Below, one piece after another: positions 54,684 to 62,199 of a DNA stretch of 64,000 nt. Within the stretch, counting starts at the first letter, position 1, and each line of letters begins with the position of its first letter. The translations under genes were made by a program, and so were the position numbers. Source of the DNA: Shimia sp040370365 (GTDB lineage: Bacteria > Pseudomonadota > Alphaproteobacteria > Rhodobacterales > Rhodobacteraceae); the NCBI RefSeq assembly GCF_040370365.1, contig NZ_BAABWQ010000001.1, positions 1,178,001 to 1,242,000 of the forward strand, written 5' to 3'. Below the pieces are notes generated by a model that worked only from the letters and a program-made list of their open reading frames with translations, did not search any database and was not told the origin of the DNA.

Positions 54684-55409
54684 TCACTCTTTTACGGCCG
54701 AAGAAAAATTGGATTTTGATCGATTTAGGTGATCTTCCATGGCGCTGGCAGCGGCTGCTTCTTCGTTGGACCGCAAACAATCGACAATGGCGGCATGTTC
54801 AATCAGGGTTGTCTCTTCGCGGCCAGACCAAAGCAACAAGGACGAATGATATTCAAACAGCCACGTCAGCATCATTTCGGTAATTGATTGGATCAATGGG
54901 TTTGCGCTAATCGCGGCAAGACGCGTGTGAAACGCAACGTCCGATTTCATAAATGCCTCGGCATCGCCAAGATGGGCCCGCTGTGCTTCTATCAGGGTTG
55001 CAAGGTCATCTGCGTCTTTGGATGTGCATTTTTGAGCGGCAATGCGCACGGTCCCCAGTTCAAGTATGAAGCGCACTTGTTTCAGGTGCTCGACGTTGGC
55101 AGGTTCTTTGGATAACAAAAGCTTTGCAATATCATCCACTTGCTTGAAGGCAACGCCTGCAGTCAGCGCGTTCACACGGCTTCGCCCGCCATGTGTTATC
55201 GTAATGAGCCCCTTGCCCTGCATGGCTTGCAGAGCCTCTCGCACAGCGGGACGTCCGACCCCAAAACGCTCCATCAATGCTCGCTCGGATGGGACAACAT
55301 CACCTGCTGAAAGTTCACCACCAGCAATCATTTCGCGCAGACGTTCAAACACCTGATCTGAAAGTTTCATGCGAACGATTTTGCTTTCGGTGTCTTCCAT
55401 TCTGGGCAT
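54684..55409 (-). CDS. GntR/FadR-family regulator of the apiose genes
   Basis: 241 residues: winged helix VPSERALMERFGVGRPAVREALQAMQ, then an FCD domain with histidines in DVAFHTRLAAIS, LIEHAAIVDCL and MEDHLNRS. Lies between apnL and apnO, on the minus strand after apnO (73 bases). ATG at 55409 is used; ATG at 55400 is an alternative. A perfect inverted repeat upstream (55432-55457) and a related site between apnO and oiaK suggest that it controls the divergent units and itself. Confidence 0.87.
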   Translation of the reverse strand: MPRMEDTESKIVRMKLSDQVFERLREMIAGGELSAGDVVPSERALMERFGVGRPAVREALQAMQGKGLITITHGGRSRVNALTAGVAFKQVDDIAKLLLSKEPANVEHLKQVRFILELGTVRIAAQKCTSKDADDLATLIEAQRAHLGDAEAFMKSDVAFHTRLAAISANPLIQSITEMMLTWLFEYHSSLLLWSGREETTLIEHAAIVDCLRSNEEAAAASAMEDHLNRSKSNFSSAVKE

Positions 55410-55431
55410 CCGTCGTTATCGGCGGCCTTGC

Positions 55432-55457
55432 CACCAGTTGAAACTTATCAACTGGTG
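55432..55457. promoter_or_regulatory. Perfect inverted repeat upstream of the apiose regulator gene
   Basis: CACCAGTTGA (55432-55441) and TCAACTGGTG (55448-55457) are exact inverted copies separated by AACTTA. It lies in the 73 bases between apnO and the regulator gene, just upstream of the latter. It could be an operator or an intergenic hairpin. The 9-mer AACTTATCA (55442-55450) recurs inverted at 56366-56374 in the oiaK-apnO region. Confidence 0.6.
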
Positions 55458-55482
55458 CTACAAGAGAACAAGAAATGCAAGT

Positions 55483-56310
55483 CTAGGTGATGCGCTCGAT
55501 GCTGGCTGCGATTTCGTCAGGCTCAAACACGCGCTTCCAATCGTCTCGCATGAGCGCAGTCTTACCAAACTCAATGGCTTTGTTGCAGGCATCCGAGAAA
55601 ACGCCTTCGACTTCTCCAAAAATGACTGCACCCAAAATGTTCATGTGACCTAACAAAAAGTCTCGCGCCGCGTCCTCGGGCACGCCGCGCGCCACCACTT
55701 CATCCATGGCATCCTTCATAACATCCAGAAGCGAGGCGCAGACCGTTTCTGACAAGCCAGGTTCAAGCAATGCCATTTGTTCGACGGTCACGCGATGGGA
55801 CCGCGCAACAGGCGCGAAGATGGTCTTCCCAACTTTTTCTCCCAGCGCATAGTCGCTTTCTGGCCCCTGCATTATCGCATTAACAATGCCTTGCTGGGCT
55901 GCCACCCCTCCAAAATAGTCTTTGCGGCCCGCCATAGTCTCTTCGTTGTTGAAGATAGGTGGATGGCAGGGGTGACTTACAAAATAAGTCACGTCAGAAC
56001 GGTCCGGCAAATGCCCCGCAAATGGCGCGGCAGCATCAAGGCATACAACCATTGCGCCCGAAGGCACGCGATCAATAATGGATTCACTGACGGATTTTAT
56101 CGCTGTGTCAGGCACAGCCAGCACGACAATATCCACATCAGCCAAGGCGGCGTCCGCATCCTGACACTCAATTCCCAGTTCGGATTTCAAACGAGCACGA
56201 CCTGCCGATGAAACCTCAACGTGCACAGTCTCAAAGTCCGACCCGGCAAGGTTTTTGGACAGCCGCAGGCCCATTTTTCCTCCAGCTCCGAACAACGCAA
56301 TTTTCGACAC
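55483..56310 (-). CDS. apnO: D-apionate oxidoisomerase (ApnO-type)
   Basis: 275 residues from GTG at 56310 with GGAGG upstream. Rossmann N terminus IALFGAGGKMGLRLSKNL and DIVVLAVPDTAIKSVSE, then an all-alpha dehydrogenase domain, the phosphogluconate-dehydrogenase/ketol-reductoisomerase-like layout reported for ApnO. It would oxidise and rearrange D-apionate to 3-oxo-isoapionate. It is read divergently from oiaK, the next enzyme in the route. Motifs HPCHPPIFNN and VTYFVS are consistent with the family. Confidence 0.78.
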   Translation of the reverse strand: MSKIALFGAGGKMGLRLSKNLAGSDFETVHVEVSSAGRARLKSELGIECQDADAALADVDIVVLAVPDTAIKSVSESIIDRVPSGAMVVCLDAAAPFAGHLPDRSDVTYFVSHPCHPPIFNNEETMAGRKDYFGGVAAQQGIVNAIMQGPESDYALGEKVGKTIFAPVARSHRVTVEQMALLEPGLSETVCASLLDVMKDAMDEVVARGVPEDAARDFLLGHMNILGAVIFGEVEGVFSDACNKAIEFGKTALMRDDWKRVFEPDEIAASIERIT

Positions 56311-56352
56311 GCGACACCTCCAAAGATGATTTTTGGGCTCCTAGAACCTCAG

Positions 56353-56396
56353 TTGACAGCTGGTATGATAAGTTACTAAGCATACCAATATGTCAA
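56353..56396. promoter_or_regulatory. Divergent operator and promoter region of apnO and oiaK
   Basis: TGGTATG (56361-56367) and CATACCA (56381-56387) are exact inverted copies with a 13-base spacer. TTGACA lies on both strands at the edges: 56353-56358 for oiaK (+) and the complement of 56391-56396 for apnO (-), so the palindrome covers both -35 to -10 intervals. GGTATR-type arms are known for NanR-like FCD regulators. Half-site GGTATGAT also occurs inverted at 47546-47553. Confidence 0.65.
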
Positions 56397-56437
56397 GCGC
56401 CGAGTCACATTGCAGGCGTGTAGAAAAGGACCTGGAA

Positions 56438-57802
56438 TTGAATTTCGCTTCTAGTCGACTGTTGATTGCGTGGTACGGTGATGACTTCACGGGAGCCGCC
56501 GCCGTAATGGAAGTGCTGGCTTTTGCTAAAATTCCGACGATGCTCTTTCTAGAGTTTCCGTCTCCCGAACAACTGGCTCGCTTCCCAGATTTGAAGGCCA
56601 TTGGGATCGCATCAACAGCGCGCACTTGGTCACCTCAAGAAATGGACGCCGCGCTTCCCAACGCATTTCGTTCTCTGAAGGCATTAAACGCGGAAATCAC
56701 ACACTACAAAATTTGTTCGACTTTGGATTCGTCGCCAGAAACAGGGTCTATCGGACGTGCGATCGAAATCGGGGCGAAGATTTGGGCGCCCGAGATGGTT
56801 CCTGTGCTTGTCGCAGCGCCGCAAATGCGTCGATACCAAGTGTTTGGCCAGCTTTTTGCAGGGCACGGAGATCATGTTTACCGACTTGACCAGCACCCAG
56901 TGATGGCAAACCACCCCGTCACCCCGATGACGCAACCCGATGTCGCACTCCACATCTCCGCCCAATCAAATCAGGTTCAGGCCGCGGCACGGTCACTGGA
57001 GCATGACGTCGACAACGATGCGTTTTCCTCGCCGGCGCAATTTGGCAAAATCCAAGTTCGGACCATCGATTGCATAGATGAGACAACCGAAGCCCGCGCA
57101 GGTCGAATGCTATGGCGCAACCGCAATGAGAACCCCTTTGTTGTCGGCTCTCAGGGCATCGAATATGCACTTATCCGCCATTGGCGCGACACCGGCCAGC
57201 TTGGTCAAAGCACACCACCGAAATCTGTAGGAAACGCCCAAGGGATGGTTATTGTCTCCGGATCAGTCTCCGCCACAACCGGCGCACAGATCAAGTGGGC
57301 CCGCAGCAATGGGTTTGCTTGTATTCGCTTTGATGCCTCAAAGGTCTGTGAGACCCAAGACACTCTTTTTCTCGAGATAAAGCGCGTTGTGAATGACGCT
57401 CTAAAAGTCCTCTCCGACGGCCAAGCACCTTTGATATTTTCGGCTCAAGGTCCAGATGATGCGGCCGTTGCAGCGCTTGCAAAGGCAGCGGCCGATTTCG
57501 GCCTGTACATGGGCGAAGTCAACAAGCGTATCGGACAAGCCTTAGGCGAAGTTTTGACAAGTGTTTTGGCCCGAAGCGGTGTTCGTCGAGCCGTTATTTC
57601 CGGCGGTGACACATCCGGCTTTGTAACGCAGAAACTTGGTATTTTTGCCCTTTCGGCGTTGGCCCCTACCATCCCCGGTGCGTCGCTATATTTGGCCCAC
57701 TCGGACGGCCCTATGGATGGGCTTGAGCTGGCGTTGAAAGGCGGACAAATGGGTAGCTTGGATTATTTTGGCTGGATCAGAGATGGTGGCGGAACAAGAT
57801 GA
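56438..57802 (+). CDS. oiaK: 3-oxo-isoapionate kinase (OiaK; four-carbon acid sugar kinase family)
   Basis: 454 residues from TTG at 56438 (AAAAGGA seven bases upstream; an ATG at 56390 is in frame but lies in the operator and has no ribosome site). DUF1537 kinase: LIAWYGDDFTGAAAVMEVLA, HYKICSTLDSSPETGSIG, VVISGSVSATTGAQIK-like and ISGGDTSGFVTQKLG. In the apiose route OiaK makes 3-oxo-isoapionate 4-phosphate for a RuBisCO-like enzyme; the next gene, overlapping by four bases, is that enzyme. A second, less related member of this kinase family is at 3823-5052. Confidence 0.82.
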   Translation: MNFASSRLLIAWYGDDFTGAAAVMEVLAFAKIPTMLFLEFPSPEQLARFPDLKAIGIASTARTWSPQEMDAALPNAFRSLKALNAEITHYKICSTLDSSPETGSIGRAIEIGAKIWAPEMVPVLVAAPQMRRYQVFGQLFAGHGDHVYRLDQHPVMANHPVTPMTQPDVALHISAQSNQVQAAARSLEHDVDNDAFSSPAQFGKIQVRTIDCIDETTEARAGRMLWRNRNENPFVVGSQGIEYALIRHWRDTGQLGQSTPPKSVGNAQGMVIVSGSVSATTGAQIKWARSNGFACIRFDASKVCETQDTLFLEIKRVVNDALKVLSDGQAPLIFSAQGPDDAAVAALAKAAADFGLYMGEVNKRIGQALGEVLTSVLARSGVRRAVISGGDTSGFVTQKLGIFALSALAPTIPGASLYLAHSDGPMDGLELALKGGQMGSLDYFGWIRDGGGTR

Positions 57803-59064
57803 CACGTATCACAGCAACTTACGATATCGAGACACCATCCGGGCTGGCGCACGCCGCAGCGGTTTTGGCAGGCGAACAATCAACCGGCACTTTTGTGCGT
57901 CTCGCAAGCGAAACCGATGAGTTGCGAGACCGATCCGGAGCACGCGTCGACAAAATCGTGCCAACAGGGAGCTCGGCCACCCCGTCCCTTCCCTGCCGCA
58001 AGCCCGGAAAGGTCTTTGATCGTGGCCTGGTCACCATTAGCTGGCCCTTGGGAAACTTTGGCACATCCCTACCAACATTGATGTCAACGCTGGCTGGCAA
58101 CTTGTTTGAGTTGGCTGAGCTCTCTGCCGTCCGGTTGGTTGATGTCGATTTGCCAGTAGAATTCACGCACGATCACCCGGGACCACAATTCGGTGCCGCT
58201 GGGACCCGCCAATTTATGGGCAATCACACCGGCCCGCTCATTGGGACAATCATCAAACCCAGCATCGGCTTCACGCCGCAAGAAACTGCAGATCTTGTAC
58301 ACACCCTAGTAAAGGCCGGCATCGATTTCATCAAAGATGATGAGTTGCAGGCCAACGGTCCAAACTGCCCATTTGAGGCGCGTCTTGATGCTGTGATGCC
58401 GGTCATTCACGAGCACGCTGACAAGACAGGAAAAAAGGTTTTGTATGCTGTGAACATCACAGACGAGATCGATCAAATGTGGCGCAACCTCGACAAAATG
58501 GATGCCGTCGGTGCGACCTGTGCCATGGTTTGTATGCAATCCATCGGTTTGACCGGCCTTCGCGCGGTGCGTGATCACAGCAACGTTTTGGTACATGGCC
58601 ATCGGGCTGGTTGGGGGCTTTTATCGCGCTCACCGGATATCGGGATCGACTTTTCAGTGATGCAAAAACTCTGGCGGCTGGCCGGCGCAGATCATCTGCA
58701 TGTCAATGGATTGGCGAGTAAATTCACGGAGCCCGATGAGGTTGTCGCCAAAGCCGCGAAATCGGTGCAGCACCCGGTTTCGGACTGGGGCGGACCAGAA
58801 CACACGGCCATGCCAGTGTTTTCATCGGGCCAAACCATTTGGCAACTTGAGCCAGCGCGCGACCTCCTCGGCAATGATAATTTCATCTTTTGCGCGGGCG
58901 GCGGGCTCATGAGCCATCCGGACGGTGTGGCCGCTGGCGTTGCAAGCCTAAGAGATGCAGGCAAGGCAGCGGCGCTTGGTGTATCTATAGAGGCGTTTTC
59001 AGCACACAGCGTCGCGCTAAAGCGCGCGATGAAGCACTTCCCCAAACCTCACTTTGAGTTCTGA
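57799..59064 (+). CDS. oiaX: RuBisCO-like protein, 3-oxo-isoapionate-4-phosphate decarboxylase (OiaX-type)
   Basis: 421-residue member of the RuBisCO large-subunit superfamily. Catalytic positions by alignment: K153 in GTIIKPSIG (spinach K175; the next lysine K177 is S155), carbamate/metal block DFIKDDE with K179, D181, E182 (K201, D203, E204), H268-R269 in VHGHRAG (H294-R295), H301 and loop-6-type K308 in HVNGLASKF (H327, K334). So metal and carbamate site and loop lysine are kept. In apiose pathways such proteins act on 3-oxo-isoapionate 4-phosphate, either decarboxylating it (OiaX) to L-erythrulose phosphate or by transcarboxylation/hydrolysis (OiaT); sequence reading cannot decide. Isomerases for erythrulose phosphate are not in the window. 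Confidence 0.85.
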   Translation: MTRITATYDIETPSGLAHAAAVLAGEQSTGTFVRLASETDELRDRSGARVDKIVPTGSSATPSLPCRKPGKVFDRGLVTISWPLGNFGTSLPTLMSTLAGNLFELAELSAVRLVDVDLPVEFTHDHPGPQFGAAGTRQFMGNHTGPLIGTIIKPSIGFTPQETADLVHTLVKAGIDFIKDDELQANGPNCPFEARLDAVMPVIHEHADKTGKKVLYAVNITDEIDQMWRNLDKMDAVGATCAMVCMQSIGLTGLRAVRDHSNVLVHGHRAGWGLLSRSPDIGIDFSVMQKLWRLAGADHLHVNGLASKFTEPDEVVAKAAKSVQHPVSDWGGPEHTAMPVFSSGQTIWQLEPARDLLGNDNFIFCAGGGLMSHPDGVAAGVASLRDAGKAAALGVSIEAFSAHSVALKRAMKHFPKPHFEF

Positions 59065-59565
59065 TAAAAGAAAATTGCATTCGCTTCCTGAGCCTTCTTC
59101 CAAGACCTGTTCTGAACCTTTAACATCAATGAACACTGGATGGCCGCGGATGAACCTTTCTGCGCTTTCGTTCCTTGCACAAAGCTGAACTTGCTGATGC
59201 TGCCGCATCCGGATTTTGATGGGACCACGGTAAATGGGCGCTATGCGGATGTGTTGGTCGAGATCGATTTCAGTTTCAGGCACTCCGTCGCAGCATCACC
59301 AAACACGGGAAAGAAGACGCGAAGACTGTAATTTGCGGAGCAACAACGGGCTGGGGCACTCTCCCTTGGAAAGGCACAAGAGCCATACGCAACACAACTC
59401 AGCGCTCCAGCATTACTGGAGCGCTGACAAGCCTGCACCGTGCCATGCCTCAGCGTGTCCTACTCACGCTGTTGGCCTGCCAATAGACATATGGTGGCGC
59501 GTTTCGAATTTGGCACAATACAGTCAAACTGACTTCTATTCGGACAATTCTAACGGCCCAACTCT
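59065..59565. other. Convergent gene-free stretch with a perfect hairpin
   Basis: 500 bases between the RuBisCO-like gene (+) and GH105 gene (-). It contains CAGCGCTCCAG (59400-59410) and CTGGAGCGCTG (59416-59426), a perfect 11-bp stem with a five-base loop, a candidate bidirectional terminator. Short frames on both strands show no recognisable product. Confidence 0.5.
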
Positions 59566-60633
59566 TTAAACAATAGAAGGAGCCAACGCATATAGCCGCA
59601 TCAAGGGCCCAACCCCTTTTGGATCATCAGTGATTATGTCCTCGGAAATGTAGTACTCTGCGGTCCCATCACGGTACCGCCCTTCGAACGTGCCGAGCCC
59701 CGCGACATGACAAATGTCGACCATTCGCAGCGTGTTTCCTTCGTCTGACGCCACACTACGTTTGATGACCTTTTCTCGAATTTCAGCCCCTGGGCCATCC
59801 CATAGCCCTAACAACTGCCCCTTCAATAAGGCATACGCAAACATTGCGGAGGCGGAGGTTTCTTCCCAATTCCCTGCCAGTCTTGGCTGATCTATAACCT
59901 GCAACCATAGACCGCTTGGTTGTCGCAACTCCGCAATCTGGTTCAACAAACGGCTGGTGTCTTGCCGAAATGGATTAAATTTCTGATGTCCGACCAGCTC
60001 AGCGATGTCAACGAGTGCCATTGCCAGCCACCCAACAGCCCGCGCCCAGTGCGCAGAATTGACCCCAGTCTTCGGTGAAGCCCATTGTTGGACACGAGCC
60101 TCGTCAAAGGCATGTGCATAAAGGCGTGTTTCCGGAATGTAGGTAATCTCAAGCGCTGTGCGCAGCTGCTGAAGAGCATCATCAATCAAACCCGGGGCTC
60201 CAACGCGTTGAGCGTAAGCGATTTGGAAAGGCAGGCCCATGTAGAGGCCGTCTAACCAAATTTGCCACGGGTAGCGAAGTTTGTGCCAATAGACGCCCGA
60301 CTTTGTCCGGGGCTGCGTTTGCAACTGTTTCGCAAGCAGCCCAGCCCGCTCCAACCATTTCTCATCACCACTCACTTCATGAAGGTAAAGCAACGCTCTA
60401 CCCGAAAAAATGTTGTCGATGTTGTAGTCGCTCATGTGATAGCCCGCGAGGCCTACCCCTGTTCCAACTTGTGGCGCGATCAGGCGCTCAATATGAGCAA
60501 GCCAACGTGGGTCCCCAGAAGCCCGATGCAATGCCTCAAGCCCAAAGTAAATCAGCCCGTCCTCGTAGCACCAAGCGCCCCCTTTGTAGGGAATGTGTTG
60601 CGCAGCGAGAGTATCAAAATATTGCGCTAGCAT
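59566..60633 (-). CDS. Unsaturated rhamnogalacturonyl hydrolase-like (GH105/GH88 fold)
   Basis: 355 residues, (alpha/alpha)6-barrel glycosidase of the YteR/GH105 type. Typical blocks: IDNIFSGRALLYLHEVSG, YPWQIWLDGLYMGLPF (with the catalytic-type aspartate in WLDG), HWARAVGWLAMALVDIAEL and ETSASAMFAYALLKG. These enzymes remove 4,5-unsaturated uronic acid from oligosaccharides made by pectin lyases. No signal peptide is seen, so it probably works in the cytoplasm on imported oligomers. It overlaps the GH28 gene by seven bases (GATGCTAG), showing coupled translation. Confidence 0.87.
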   Translation of the reverse strand: MLAQYFDTLAAQHIPYKGGAWCYEDGLIYFGLEALHRASGDPRWLAHIERLIAPQVGTGVGLAGYHMSDYNIDNIFSGRALLYLHEVSGDEKWLERAGLLAKQLQTQPRTKSGVYWHKLRYPWQIWLDGLYMGLPFQIAYAQRVGAPGLIDDALQQLRTALEITYIPETRLYAHAFDEARVQQWASPKTGVNSAHWARAVGWLAMALVDIAELVGHQKFNPFRQDTSRLLNQIAELRQPSGLWLQVIDQPRLAGNWEETSASAMFAYALLKGQLLGLWDGPGAEIREKVIKRSVASDEGNTLRMVDICHVAGLGTFEGRYRDGTAEYYISEDIITDDPKGVGPLMRLYALAPSIV

Positions 60634-62138
60634 CTCGCGGTATCCTCGTGCGTTTGGGTGGAAAAATTATCGGTTGTGACGGTCGCGTGTTCGACTAACA
60701 ACGGCACCCCTAGTACCGCTTCGACATCTGAAGCCATGAGCGGTACCGCTGGCGATGCCTGCCCATCAAAACAGACGTGATAGTTTGTTAGAGAGACCCC
60801 CGTGATTGGGGATTCCGGCAACCCCAATAAGGCTGCCCCTGCAGTCGCAGCGTTATTGGCCGTCACGTCCTCAAGTGTGATGTCTTTGATCTTTGGAGTC
60901 GTCGCATTGACCGGCGAAAGCGCCCGAGACTGCACCCACTCTTCATGCCCATCGGGATCGCAAAAATAGTGGGCGTTAATCGCAAATGGTGTCGGAACAC
61001 GATCCATCACAACGTTTTTGAGATGAACGTCTGAAACCCGACCGCCTCGCCCACGCCGTGTCTTGATACGCAGGCCCCTGTCGGTCCGTCGAAAGTCGCA
61101 GTGTTCCACCCGTGTGTTCGTGATGTTTCCGGACATTTCAGACCCCAAAACGACCGCACCATGACCAAATTCCATGAGACAGTGCGCGATCGTGACATCC
61201 GATGTTGGTGCAAGGTGGCTATTGTCATCTGGCAGGCGCTTGCCCGCTTTGATTGCGATACAGTCATCGCCGACAGAAAAATGGACTGCGGAAATATCCA
61301 CGCGACAGCAGCTTTCCGGGTTCAGTCCATCTGTGTTGGGACTTTCAGACGGGTTCTGAATTGAGAGATTGGAGAAAGATGTGTCGACGCAATGGAACGG
61401 ATGCACTGTCCATGATGGAGAGTTCCGAACCGTTACGCCGGCCATGACGACACTGTTACAATGCGCCAGAAAGACAGTCCGAGGCCGGCGCGCGCCGTTT
61501 CGGGTCTCTTTTGGCCAAGACCACCAATCCCCGCGATCTCCACCGCCGTCGATGGTCCCTTTGCCGGTTATTCTAAGCTGTTCGCTGTCAATGGCTGTAA
61601 TAAAGCCAGCGTAGCTGTCGGCCGGTGCCCCTTCCCATGTTCCTAAAACTCGCCCTGATCCGTTACGCGCTGGCAAAATTTCCCAATTGTCGCGGCTGGA
61701 TATCGCTGCCAGTGTCGCCCCTTCGGAAAGGTGCAAGGTCATGTGAGATTTTAGAAAAATTGGACCGGAACAGAACACCCCCTTCGGCACAATCAACGCG
61801 CCACCTGCCGGTACGGCGTCAATTGCTGCCTGAAAGGCGAATTGGTTGTCTTCCGCGCTTGGATCTGCACCAAAGTCCCTAGGATCAATGGCCTTTGTAC
61901 ATTGTAGTGTGGAGAACCGAATATCTGCATCCCCGACCGTGAGGAAGTATTCGGAATCTGGCGTTAGTCTATCCAGATACAGCCCTGCAGCGGTGGTTTT
62001 GCCACTTTGCACGGTTGCACCGGTGCCATCTGTCAACAGCCAGTCCATTGCCTGTTCAAGATAAAAACGGCTTTCGCCAGAAACGATCAACATCGATGCG
62101 GAATAGGCACATCGACCAAGGACGCGAAGCGCAGTCAT
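60627..62138 (-). CDS. Polygalacturonase-like glycoside hydrolase (GH28)
   Basis: 503 residues from ATG at 62138 (AGGG eight bases upstream; the longer frame reaches into the hairpin). GH28 motifs in order: SPNTDGLNPES (NTDG), SVGDDCIAIKAG (DD), EFGHGAVVLGSEMSG (GHG) and RGLRIKTRRGRGG (RIK). The first 90 residues precede the right-handed beta-helix and look like a fibronectin-type module (LYLDRLTPDSEYFLTVG). No export signal, which suits exo-acting enzymes on imported oligogalacturonides or rhamnogalacturonides. Cotranscribed with GH105 and the binding protein. Confidence 0.88.
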   Translation of the reverse strand: MTALRVLGRCAYSASMLIVSGESRFYLEQAMDWLLTDGTGATVQSGKTTAAGLYLDRLTPDSEYFLTVGDADIRFSTLQCTKAIDPRDFGADPSAEDNQFAFQAAIDAVPAGGALIVPKGVFCSGPIFLKSHMTLHLSEGATLAAISSRDNWEILPARNGSGRVLGTWEGAPADSYAGFITAIDSEQLRITGKGTIDGGGDRGDWWSWPKETRNGARRPRTVFLAHCNSVVMAGVTVRNSPSWTVHPFHCVDTSFSNLSIQNPSESPNTDGLNPESCCRVDISAVHFSVGDDCIAIKAGKRLPDDNSHLAPTSDVTIAHCLMEFGHGAVVLGSEMSGNITNTRVEHCDFRRTDRGLRIKTRRGRGGRVSDVHLKNVVMDRVPTPFAINAHYFCDPDGHEEWVQSRALSPVNATTPKIKDITLEDVTANNAATAGAALLGLPESPITGVSLTNYHVCFDGQASPAVPLMASDVEAVLGVPLLVEHATVTTDNFSTQTHEDTARC

Positions 62139-62162
62139 AAGAAAACCCTGAAAGGTGAAGTA

Positions 62163-62183
62163 GGCGCCGCAAAACGCGGCGCC
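62163..62183 (-). terminator. Stem-loop between binding-protein and GH28 genes
   Basis: GGCGCCGC (62163-62170) pairs with GCGGCGCC (62176-62183) around AAAAC. It lies 17 bases after the binding-protein stop; no T run follows, so an mRNA stabiliser more than a terminator. Confidence 0.6.
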
Positions 62184-62199
62184 CAAGGTGAATTGGCCT

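Noticed and set aside
57799..59064. RuBisCO large subunit for carbon fixation
   Set aside because: K177 equivalent is lost, there is no small subunit, phosphoribulokinase or CbbR nearby, and the gene overlaps an acid-sugar kinase in an apiose-type cluster.
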